Source of the DNA: an uncultured Erysipelotrichaceae bacterium
GTDB taxonomy: Bacteria; Bacillota_I; Bacilli_A; RF39; UBA660
NCBI GenBank assembly: GCA_902766135.1
Contig: CACXCK010000111.1
Coordinates: 1-11,445 of the forward strand
DNA length: 11,445 nt
Reading direction: 5' to 3'
A program made the position numbers and the translations under genes. The notes beneath the pieces were generated by a model that was not told the DNA's origin, did not search any database, and saw only the letters and a list, made by a program, of their open reading frames with translations. This document shows, in pieces, positions 5,780 to 11,445 of the stretch; the stretch's first letter is position 1, and each line of letters opens with the position of its first letter.

Positions 5780-5825
5780 GTGTAGACTACACGTAGGCTA
5801 CAAAATCGGCAGAAAGCCCTATAAA
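5780..5825 (+). promoter_or_regulatory. Second TAGRCTAC array with a -10-like box
   Basis: TAGACTACACG (5783-5793) and TAGGCTACAAA (5794-5804) repeat the 11-bp unit found before fic, again with a CTACnnGTAG dyad (5787-5796). The first copy also sits in a perfect palindrome GTGTAG-A-CTACAC (5780-5792). TATAAA (5820-5825) starts 26 bp after the start of the last repeat, the same distance as from TAGGCT 4384 to TATAAT 4410 at the fic promoter. In both arrays the last copy is followed by CAAAA. I read this as a second promoter under the same regulator; a recombination relic is the alternative. Confidence 0.5.
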
Positions 5826-5831
5826 TAAAGA

Positions 5832-5891
5832 ACCACTAATTTAGTAAAAGATAATATATATTGGAAAGTCCGTTTTACGGGCTTTTTTTTT
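5832..5891 (+). ncRNA. Candidate small RNA of about 60 nt
   Basis: A transcript started by the TATAAA at 5820-5825 would begin near 5832 and end at the terminator at 5865-5891. The stretch has no ATG and no frame with a ribosome binding site; it holds a short ACTAATTTAGT dyad before the terminator hairpin. The call depends wholly on the promoter prediction, and the terminator may simply close the fic transcript. Confidence 0.25.
5865..5891 (+). terminator. Intrinsic terminator before the GNAT gene
   Basis: A 9-bp stem with one wobble pairs AAAGTCCGT (5865-5873) with ACGGGCTTT (5877-5885) around TTT, and runs into T5883-T5891. It would end fic read-through or a short transcript from the second array, isolating the GNAT gene. 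Confidence 0.92.
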
Positions 5892-5949
5892 CTTGTTAAA
5901 AATCTTTTTTTGTCTGTTTTTATTGTCTGTATATAAGTTTTACTTTTTG

Positions 5950-5958
5950 TGTTATAAT
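5950..5958 (+). promoter_or_regulatory. Extended -10 promoter of the GNAT gene
   Basis: TG (5950-5951), T, TATAAT (5953-5958), followed by TAG, is identical over 12 bases to the divIC promoter. No -35 is visible. Transcription would start near 5965, which falls on the upstream ATG at 5964 and so rules it out as the usual start codon. Confidence 0.65.
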
Positions 5959-5978
5959 TAGTTATGGAAGTGATTCTC

Positions 5979-6509
5979 ATGTTGAAATTAATTGAAGCTG
6001 ATAGGAAATATTTGGATCAATATAAAGAAGCTTATATTGAATCTTTAAAACAAATTGAACTAGGAAATATTAAGACACATGATATGATGTTTATGAATCC
6101 TGATGAGGTTGATGTGGTTCAAAAGTTTAAAGATAATAGAGATCAATCAAAATTACCATCTTATTTTGTTCCTTCATATGATTATTTTGCTGTTGATGAT
6201 GATAAATTTATTGGAGTAATACATATTAGAATTAGACTCACCGAAAACTTAATTAGGTATGGTGGCCATATAGGATATGCTATTAATCCAAAATATTGGA
6301 ATATGGGTTATGGTAAAAAATTATTAAAACTTGGTTTAGATAAAAGCAAGAGTTTTATTGAGGAAGCAAGGGTTTTAATTACATGTGATGATGATAATAT
6401 AGGATCATACAAAATTATTGAATCAAATGGAGGTATCTTAGAAAACAAATTAGAAAATGAGGATTGTGGTGAAAAGTTTTTGACACGGAGATATTGGATA
6501 AAAAAGTGA
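5979..6509 (+). CDS. GNAT family N-acetyltransferase
   Basis: GNAT enzymes move an acetyl group from acetyl-CoA to an amine; the substrate here cannot be told. The 176-residue product has the fold's order: an N-terminal strand-helix (MLKLIEADRKYLDQYKEAY), the central strands DYFAVDDDKFIGVIHIRIRL and GGHIGYAINPKYW, the acetyl-CoA pyrophosphate loop at 107-112 (WNMGYG, which keeps GxG but lacks the usual Arg/Gln), and the late CDDDNIGSYKIIESNGG segment at about 136-152. It resembles the COG3981-type acetyltransferases. I moved the start from ATG 5964 to ATG 5979 because GGAAGTGAT (5966-5974) is a near-perfect Shine-Dalgarno for the latter and transcription is predicted to begin near 5965. It is a single gene ending in TGA. 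Confidence 0.88.
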   Translation: MLKLIEADRKYLDQYKEAYIESLKQIELGNIKTHDMMFMNPDEVDVVQKFKDNRDQSKLPSYFVPSYDYFAVDDDKFIGVIHIRIRLTENLIRYGGHIGYAINPKYWNMGYGKKLLKLGLDKSKSFIEEARVLITCDDDNIGSYKIIESNGGILENKLENEDCGEKFLTRRYWIKK

Positions 6510-6587
6510 TTGTTTGTTTTATGGTGTTATAAGTGTTGTCAAATTATGTCTTTCTTTGTTTTAGAACAATGATTTCTTTTTTTGGTA

Positions 6588-6596
6588 TGATATAAT
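6588..6596 (+). promoter_or_regulatory. Extended -10 promoter of the guaD operon
   Basis: TG (6588-6589), A, TATAAT (6591-6596) without a recognisable -35. The predicted start near 6602-6603 leaves a leader of about 11 nt, nearly all of it the AGAGGTG ribosome binding site (6602-6608). Confidence 0.6.
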
Positions 6597-6613
6597 TTAT
6601 AAGAGGTGTTTGT

Positions 6614-7087
6614 ATGCATGAGTTTATGAAAGTAGCAAAGGAACTTGCTGATAATAATTTAATAAGTAATGCTGGTGGGCCTTTTGGAGCATGTATTGTA
6701 AAAGATGGCGTAATTATTGGGCGTGGGTCTAACCATGTTCTTGCTAATAATGATCCAACTGCCCATGCGGAAGTGATGGCTATTAGAGATGCTTGTGCAT
6801 CTATTAATTCATATGATTTAAGTGGGTGTGAATTGTATACTAGTTGTTATCCTTGTCCAATGTGTTTATCTGCTATTATATGGGCTAATATTCAGAAAGT
6901 TTATTATGGTAATACAAAAGAAGATGCTGATAATATAGGATTTAGGGATGACTTTATATATGATTATATTAAGAATATGAATAATAGTACTAATATGGAT
7001 GTACTTAAATTAGAGTGTTTAGATAGAGAGGAGACTATAGATACTTTTAATAAGTTTAGTCAAAAAGAAGATAAAACTATTTATTAA
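6614..7087 (+). CDS. guaD: Guanine deaminase (cytidine-deaminase fold)
   Basis: This enzyme hydrolyses guanine to xanthine and ammonia in purine salvage. The 157-residue protein matches the Bacillus GuaD type (about 156 residues) rather than the large amidohydrolase type. It shows GGPFGACIVKDG, then NDPTAHAEVMAIRDAC with the zinc ligand His51 and catalytic Glu53, then LYTSCYPCPMCLSAIIWA with zinc ligands Cys81 and Cys84, and the GFRDDFIYDYI segment that in GuaD helps close the active site. AGAGGTG 5 bases before ATG 6614 fixes the start. It leads a close-packed operon with a flavodoxin (13-base gap), a DNA glycosylase and release factor 2. A related nucleoside or base deaminase cannot be excluded, but the GFxDxFIY block favours guanine. 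Confidence 0.88.
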   Translation: MHEFMKVAKELADNNLISNAGGPFGACIVKDGVIIGRGSNHVLANNDPTAHAEVMAIRDACASINSYDLSGCELYTSCYPCPMCLSAIIWANIQKVYYGNTKEDADNIGFRDDFIYDYIKNMNNSTNMDVLKLECLDREETIDTFNKFSQKEDKTIY

Positions 7088-7100
7088 TTAGGGAGGACGC

Positions 7101-7595
7101 ATGAAATCAATTATTGTTTATTATTCTCTTACGGGGAATGTCGATTATGTTGCGCGTAAAATAGCTGAAAAGCTCGATTCTGATATACTTCCTTTGTCGG
7201 TATTAAATGCTTATCCAGATAAAGGATTTAAGAAGTTTTATTGGGGTGGTAAAAGTGCGGTGATGAAAGAGTCTCCAGAGTTAAATGAATATAAGTTTGA
7301 TAAAGATAAATATGACTTAGTAATACTTGGTACACCTGTGTGGGCTGGAACTTTTACACCCCCTTTACGCACTTTTATTAGAGATAATGATTTAAAGTGT
7401 AAAGATCTTTCTTTTTTTGCTTGTTGTAGTGGTGCTGGAACGATGAGATGTATTAATAATTTAAAGCATGAAATTGGTATTGATAAGGAAACTATTAATT
7501 TAGAACTTGTTGATCCTAAAGATAAGAATGATGATTATGTTTGTCAAAAGATTGATGAGTATTGTAAAAAAATAAAAGAGGCTTATGAAAAGTAG
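7101..7595 (+). CDS. Flavodoxin family protein
   Basis: Flavodoxins carry electrons on a bound FMN in the cytosol. The 164-residue product starts with strand KSIIVYYS and the FMN-phosphate loop SLTGN (9-13), continues with the helix VDYVARKIAEKL, then YDLVILGTPVWAGTFTPPLRTFI, where GTPVWAG (77-83) forms an FMN-contacting loop, and later DLSFFACCSGAGTM, the third isoalloxazine-side loop. It resembles the short flavodoxin-like proteins often annotated as flavodoxin or NAD(P)H-dependent oxidoreductase, not nitroreductases. GGGAGG (about 7091-7096) supports ATG 7101. The two adjacent cysteines in FFACCSG could be redox-active or incidental. The gene overlaps tag by 11 bases. Redox partner and role are unknown. 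Confidence 0.87.
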   Translation: MKSIIVYYSLTGNVDYVARKIAEKLDSDILPLSVLNAYPDKGFKKFYWGGKSAVMKESPELNEYKFDKDKYDLVILGTPVWAGTFTPPLRTFIRDNDLKCKDLSFFACCSGAGTMRCINNLKHEIGIDKETINLELVDPKDKNDDYVCQKIDEYCKKIKEAYEK

Positions 7596-8130
7596 ATGTT
7601 CTTGGTGTAATTTAAATAACCCGTTATATGTTAGTTATCATGATAATGAATGGGGAATATTAAAAGTTGATGATAAGTATTTGTTTGAAATGTTATTATT
7701 GGAATCGTTTCAGGCTGGGCTTTCTTGGGAATGTATTTTGAATAAGCGAGAAAATTTTCGCCTTGCGTATGATAATTTCGATATTTTGAAGATAGTTAAT
7801 TATAGTAATGAAGATGTTACGAGGTTATTAAATGATAAAGGAATTATTCGAAATAGAAGAAAAATTTTAGCTAGTATTCATAATGCTAGTGTTTTTGAAC
7901 AAATTGTTTTGGAGTTCGGGTCGTTTTATAATTATATTTCTACATTTAGTGATGGGAATATTTTATATGAAGTTGATAGAACTTCTAATTGGTTGTCAGA
8001 TAAGATATCTATTGATTTGCAAAGAAGAGGAATGAAGTTTGTAGGGAGTGTAATTATCTATTCATTTTTGCAAGCAATTGGAGTTATTAATTCGCATGAA
8101 AGAAATTGTTTTATGTATAGAGAGGTATAG
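7585..8130 (+). CDS. tag: DNA-3-methyladenine glycosylase I
   Basis: Tag removes 3-methyladenine from alkylated DNA as the first step of base excision repair. The 181-residue product is close to the E. coli enzyme (187 residues) and shares RCSW...PLYVSYHDNEWG, LFEMLLLESFQAGLSW, KRENFRLAYDNFD, GIIRNRRKI and RGMKFVGSVIIYSFLQAIGVINSH. The zinc-snap ligands are all present: Cys5, His19, His171 and Cys175. Glu40, matching E. coli Glu38, and Trp48 are kept for base recognition. It starts 11 bases inside the flavodoxin gene, with a short-spaced AGAGG (7577-7581), suggesting translational coupling. prfB begins 2 bases after its stop. Confidence 0.95.
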   Translation: MKSRCSWCNLNNPLYVSYHDNEWGILKVDDKYLFEMLLLESFQAGLSWECILNKRENFRLAYDNFDILKIVNYSNEDVTRLLNDKGIIRNRRKILASIHNASVFEQIVLEFGSFYNYISTFSDGNILYEVDRTSNWLSDKISIDLQRRGMKFVGSVIIYSFLQAIGVINSHERNCFMYREV

Positions 8131-8132
8131 AT

Positions 8133-9216
8133 ATGAAAAATGATTTAATTAATAAATTGGAAGGTTTTAGAAATAGGTTAGAAGATATTGGGAGGAGTCT
8201 TTGACACTACTGGGCTTAGTAGAGAGATTTCTTTATTAGAGGGTGAGACTAAATTAGATGGTTTTTGGAATGATGTTAGAAAAGCAAATGATATACAGCA
8301 AAAGTTATCTAATTTAAAAAAGAAGCTAGATGATTATTATAATATTAAGAGAATGATTAGCGATGCAATAGAATTGTTGAGTTTTGATGATTTAGAGGTA
8401 GTTGATGAGGTTTCTTTGGAAGTGACGAAAATTGAAAAATTGTTAGATGAATTGGAAATAAAGGTGTTACTTTCAGGAGAATATGATGATTTAAATTGTT
8501 ATTTGGAGATTCATCCTGGGGCTGGTGGAACAGAGTCTTGTGATTGGGCTTCAATGCTTCTTAGAATGTATGAGATGTTTTGTGATAAGAATGATTATAG
8601 TTATGAAGTACTAGATGAACAAAAGGGTGATGAGGCAGGTATTAAAAGTGTAACTTTGTATATAAAGGGGTATTATCCATATGGCTATTTTAAGGGAGAA
8701 AGGGGAGTTCATCGCTTGGTTAGAATATCGCCTTTTGATGCTGGTGCTAGAAGGCATACTTCTTTTGCTTCTGTATCTGTGACACCTGAATATAATAAAG
8801 ATGTTTCTGTTGAAATTAAAGATACTGATTTAAAGATTGATGTATATCATTCTAGTGGAGCTGGAGGACAATCTGTTAATACTTCTAATTCGGCTGTTAG
8901 AATAACGCATTTGCCTACTAAAATAGTCGTTACGTGTCAGAATGAAAGAAGCCAATTACAGAATAAAGAACAAGCTATGCATATTCTTAAGAATAAATTA
9001 TATCAGTTAGAACTCGATAAAAAGGAAGAAGAAATTAGTAAATTAAAGGGTGAAAATGCAAATATTGATTTTGGAAGTCAAATTCGTAATTATGTGTTAG
9101 AACCTTATAAGCTTATTAAAGATTTAAGAAGTAATTATGAAACCAGTAATGTAGATAAAGTATTGGATGGAGATTTAAGGCCAATTATGGAATCTTTACT
9201 TAAAATGAAGAATTAG
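8133..9216 (+). CDS. prfB: Peptide chain release factor 2, with programmed +1 frameshift
   Basis: RF2 recognises UAA and UGA and triggers peptide release on the ribosome. Translation starts at ATG 8133 (AGAGGT 8121-8126 upstream), runs 23 codons to CTT 8199-8201, meets an in-frame TGA (8202-8204), and must skip T8202 to continue with GAC 8203 to the TAG at 9214-9216, so the coding parts are 8133-8201 and 8203-9216. The product is 360 residues, normal for the family (about 365). The stop-codon recognition tripeptide SPF is at 199-201 and the catalytic GGQ at 244-246 within SGAGGQSVNTSNSAVRITH. The N-terminal coiled-coil domain is complete once both parts are joined. When RF2 is scarce the ribosome pauses at UGA and shifts, giving feedback control. 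It is the last gene of the guaD-fld-tag-prfB run. Confidence 0.97.
8190..8205 (+). promoter_or_regulatory. RF2 programmed +1 frameshift signal
   Basis: GGGAGG (8190-8195) is an internal Shine-Dalgarno-like element, followed after exactly three bases by CTT-TGA-C (8199-8205). Spacing and slippery sequence are the same as in the classical bacterial prfB site. It also shows that UGA is read as stop in this organism. Confidence 0.96.
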
Positions 9217-9246
9217 CACTTTAGACTATAGAGTGTTAATTTTTTT
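9217..9246 (+). terminator. Intrinsic terminator after prfB
   Basis: CACTTTA (9217-9223) pairs with TAGAGTG (9229-9235), one wobble, around a five-base loop, followed by AA and T9240-T9246. It starts directly after the prfB stop. The stem is AT-rich and separated slightly from the T run, so it may be leaky. Confidence 0.7.
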
Positions 9247-9247
9247 G

Positions 9248-9276
9248 TTGCAATAGTTTTGCTTATGAAGTAAAAT
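9248..9276 (+). promoter_or_regulatory. Probable promoter of tilS-ftsH
   Basis: TTGCAA (9248-9253) and TAAAAT (9271-9276) are 17 bp apart, 4/6 and 5/6 matches to sigma-A consensus. Transcription would start near 9283, just before the AGGAGA ribosome binding site (9289-9294) of tilS. Confidence 0.55.
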
Positions 9277-9298
9277 AGTATTACTTTTAGGAGATATT

Positions 9299-10621
9299 AT
9301 GGATAGAGTTATTGATTATTTAAATAGTTATTTAGGTGATAATGATACTGTTATTTTAGGATTATCTGGTGGCCCTGATTCAATGTGTTTATTAGATTTA
9401 TTAACTAAGGTTAAGCATCATATTAATATTATTATTTGTCATGTTAATCATGGAATAAGGCCTAATAATAAAAAAGAAGAAGATTTTGTTTCTAAGTATG
9501 TTAGTGATTTAGGACTTACATATTATGTTATGCATATTGATTCTTATAAAAATAATAGTTTTAGTGAAGAGGAAGCTAGGGAAAAAAGGTATTCTTTTTT
9601 TAGAAACATTTATAATAAAACTTCTGCCAAGTGTTTGATGACAGCTCATCATGGGGATGATTTAGTTGAAAGTATTATTATGAGAATTCTTAGGGGGAGT
9701 ACTTTGGAAGGATATGCTGGCATCAAGAAGTTAAGTAATTGGGATGGGATGGAAATAGTAAGACCTTTAATTGAAGTTTCTAAAAAGGATATTTATGACT
9801 ATTTAGAAAGTAATAATGTCCCTTATCAGGAAGATGAAACAAATGGGCTTAACTCTCATTTAAGGAATAGAATAAGACATAGTATTCTTCCATTGATTCA
9901 AAGCGAAGAGAAGAGTTATATAAGTAAATTTTTAAAATATCAAACAGAGTTATTGAATGGTGAGAAGTTAATAGATTTGTATATAGAGAAAAAATATGAA
10001 GAAATTGTTTTAGATAATATAGTTAATAAAAAGAAATATAATAATCTTACTTTGGAAGAACAAATTAAGTTGTTACGAATGTATTTTAAAAGAAATTATG
10101 GTGATAAGTTATCATTGGTTCAAGATAAACATATTAGATTAGTTAACAAATTCATTAAGGGTAATTCTTCAAAGTTAGATTTACCTGGAGGATATGTTTT
10201 ATATAATAACTCTTTAAAGTTTTATATTACATTAAACAAAGTAATTGATAAGTATTGCATAAAACTAGGAGATAGAACCATTTTAAATAATGGATATGAA
10301 ATTATAAGAGTTAATGAGGCAAATGATAATAGTAATTATGAAATAAGACTAAACTCTAAAAGTCTTCAACTGCCTTTGTATGTTAAAGCTAGAGAACCTG
10401 GTATGAAGATGGAAGTTAAGAATTTGAACGGAAGTAAGAAAGTTAAAGATATTTTAATTGATAAGAAGATTTTAGGGGTTCAAAAAGATAAAGTGCCAGT
10501 TGTTGTTGATAGTCGTGGTGAAGTTATTTGGTTGCCTGGTGTTATAAAATCAAAATATGATACACATAAAGATGGAAACTATGATATAATATTCAGGTAC
10601 GTGAAAGGAATTGATAAGTAG
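9299..10621 (+). CDS. tilS: tRNA(Ile)-lysidine synthase TilS
   Basis: TilS attaches lysine to C34 of the CAU-anticodon tRNA-Ile, switching its reading from AUG to AUA and its charging from Met to Ile; it is essential in most bacteria. The 440-residue protein has the N-type ATP pyrophosphatase domain with the PP-loop LSGGPDS (SGGPDS at 23-28), then ICHVNHGIR, EEEAREKRYSFF, MTAHHGDDLVESIIMRILRG, the VRPLIEVSKKDIYDYL block and DETN...RNRIRHSILP. The C-terminal TilS domain is present (REPGMKMEV...SKKVKDILIDKKI...PVVVDSRGEVIWLPGV). AGGAGA 4 bases before ATG 9299 fixes the start. ftsH follows with no gap. In B. subtilis hprT lies between tilS and ftsH; it is absent here. Confidence 0.97.
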   Translation: MDRVIDYLNSYLGDNDTVILGLSGGPDSMCLLDLLTKVKHHINIIICHVNHGIRPNNKKEEDFVSKYVSDLGLTYYVMHIDSYKNNSFSEEEAREKRYSFFRNIYNKTSAKCLMTAHHGDDLVESIIMRILRGSTLEGYAGIKKLSNWDGMEIVRPLIEVSKKDIYDYLESNNVPYQEDETNGLNSHLRNRIRHSILPLIQSEEKSYISKFLKYQTELLNGEKLIDLYIEKKYEEIVLDNIVNKKKYNNLTLEEQIKLLRMYFKRNYGDKLSLVQDKHIRLVNKFIKGNSSKLDLPGGYVLYNNSLKFYITLNKVIDKYCIKLGDRTILNNGYEIIRVNEANDNSNYEIRLNSKSLQLPLYVKAREPGMKMEVKNLNGSKKVKDILIDKKILGVQKDKVPVVVDSRGEVIWLPGVIKSKYDTHKDGNYDIIFRYVKGIDK

Positions 10622-11445
10622 ATGAAAAAGAAAAATCAAAATGCAGCTAAAAATATGTTTCCGTATTTAATTCTTATTTTAGTAATATTTGGTGTTCTAA
10701 TGGTATTAAATATGGGAAGTGTAATTACCCATGAAATGACTACAGGAGAACTTTTGAAGAATATGGGTGATAATAAAGTTACAGAGATTACCATTACTCC
10801 TAGTCAAGAGGAAGGTATATATTATGTTAATGGTAAATTAGAAGATTATAAAGATAATGAAAGTTTTCAGGCTTCAATGGTTGAAGAAGAATTATCTAGT
10901 ATTACTTCATATGCAAAAGAACATGATTTGAAATTATATGAGACTAAACCTGATCCTGGTAAAGTATCTTGGTTATATATTGTTATTAATATTTTACCTA
11001 TTGTTCTAATTCTTGGTGGATCTTTTTATATTTTTACTAAGATGAGTAATTCTAATAAAGGATCTATGGATTTTGGAAGAAGTAGAGCAAAATTAAGTCA
11101 AGATGGTGGTAAGGTTAGATTTACTGATGTTGCTGGCTTAAAGGAAGAAAAAGAAGAGGTAAGTGAGTTAATTGATTTTTTAAAGAATCCTAAAAAGTTT
11201 CAAAAATTAGGGGCTAGAATACCTAAAGGTGTTTTGTTAGTTGGGCCTCCTGGAACTGGTAAAACTTTGCTTGCTAAGGCTGTGGCAGGAGAAGCAAATG
11301 TGCCATTCTATTATATAAGTGGATCCGATTTTGTTGAGTTATTCGTAGGTGTTGGAGCCAGTCGTGTAAGAGATATGTTTAAGGAAGCTAAGAGAAATGC
11401 TCCATGTTTAATATTTATTGATGAAATTGATGCAGTTGGTCGTCA
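10622..11445 (+). CDS. ftsH: ATP-dependent zinc metalloprotease FtsH (N-terminal part, runs off window)
   Basis: FtsH is a membrane-anchored hexameric AAA+ protease that degrades misfolded membrane proteins and selected cytosolic regulators. The 274 complete codons visible cover a basic N-terminus, a first membrane segment at about 13-30, an extracytoplasmic domain of roughly 85 residues, a second membrane segment at about 117-138, the VRFTDVAGLKEEKEEV start of the AAA+ module, Walker A GPPGTGKT at 208-215, the pore loop FVG at 241-243, and Walker B LIFIDEID with Asp267-Glu268. The second region of homology and the HExxH protease site lie beyond the window end. ATG 10622 abuts the tilS stop (TAGATG), so translation is probably coupled; no strong Shine-Dalgarno precedes it. 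Confidence 0.97.
   Translation, partial: MKKKNQNAAKNMFPYLILILVIFGVLMVLNMGSVITHEMTTGELLKNMGDNKVTEITITPSQEEGIYYVNGKLEDYKDNESFQASMVEEELSSITSYAKEHDLKLYETKPDPGKVSWLYIVINILPIVLILGGSFYIFTKMSNSNKGSMDFGRSRAKLSQDGGKVRFTDVAGLKEEKEEVSELIDFLKNPKKFQKLGARIPKGVLLVGPPGTGKTLLAKAVAGEANVPFYYISGSDFVELFVGVGASRVRDMFKEAKRNAPCLIFIDEIDAVGR

Noticed and set aside
5725..5891. Resemblance to a Cas9 tracrRNA or guide scaffold (AGAAATAG, GTTAAGAGCTA, AGTCCGTTTT fragments)
   Set aside because: The fragments are in the wrong order, there is no anti-repeat, no CRISPR array and no cas gene in the window; short matches are expected in AT-rich DNA.
5571..6509. Type III toxin-antitoxin system with the 40-bp repeats as RNA antitoxin and the gene at 5979 as toxin
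   Set aside because: The 5979 product is clearly a GNAT acetyltransferase, has its own promoter, and lies almost 300 bp from the repeats with another array in between.
8188..8202. TTG start for prfB at 8188
   Set aside because: It is an artefact of ignoring the programmed frameshift; the real N-terminus begins at ATG 8133 in the other frame.
8357..8554. Minus-strand open frame of 65 codons
   Set aside because: Antisense to the prfB coiled-coil region; low-complexity, His- and Pro-rich composition typical of a shadow frame.
8860..8880. Ser instead of His after GGQ in RF2 (GGQSVN)
   Set aside because: I believe this position varies among Firmicutes release factors and the catalytic GGQ itself is intact; not treated as unusual.

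Overview
The window comes from a very AT-rich (roughly 30% G+C by eye) Gram-positive bacterium of the Bacillota/Bacilli lineage. Every recognisable gene is on the + strand. Three observations support the placement. spoVG, yabP, yabQ and divIC are present, which are genes of endospore-forming Firmicutes. The Bacilli-type order ecfA-like, ecfA-like, truA, rplM, rpsI is kept. prfB carries a UGA frameshift signal, so UGA is a stop and the code is the standard bacterial one; this excludes Mycoplasma-type UGA=Trp organisms. The low G+C, tight packing and eroded ECF genes suggest a host-associated Bacilli lineage with a reduced genome (RF39- or Erysipelotrichales-like), but that is inference.

Layout. 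1-1270: spoVG with its terminator, then yabP-yabQ and divIC (sporulation and division). 1300-3267: two overlapping, heavily degenerate ECF-transporter ATPase homologues translationally coupled to truA; the ecfT gene expected between them and truA is absent. 3313-4322: a consensus promoter, a structured leader, rplM-rpsI and a strong terminator. 4323-5978: an accessory island with a class II Fic protein. It is flanked by two arrays of an 11-bp TAGRCTAC repeat that create CTACnnGTAG dyads. It also holds three exact-period 40-bp hairpin repeats and a promoter/terminator pair that could make a small RNA of about 60 nt. 5950-6509: a GNAT acetyltransferase. 6588-9246: an operon of guanine deaminase, flavodoxin, 3-methyladenine glycosylase I and release factor 2 (with programmed +1 frameshift). 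9248-11445: tilS and the start of ftsH, which runs off the window.

How it fits together. In Bacillus subtilis yabP-yabQ-divIC lies near tilS and ftsH. Here that neighbourhood appears to have been opened and filled with the translation genes (truA, rplM, rpsI, prfB) and accessory genes. The two least conventional parts are the degenerate ATPase pair at 1311-2548, where one member keeps a Walker A and the other only a vestigial signature motif, and the fic island. In the island the same repeat array lies exactly 26 bp upstream of a -10-like hexamer twice: once before fic and once before a short stretch ending in a terminator.
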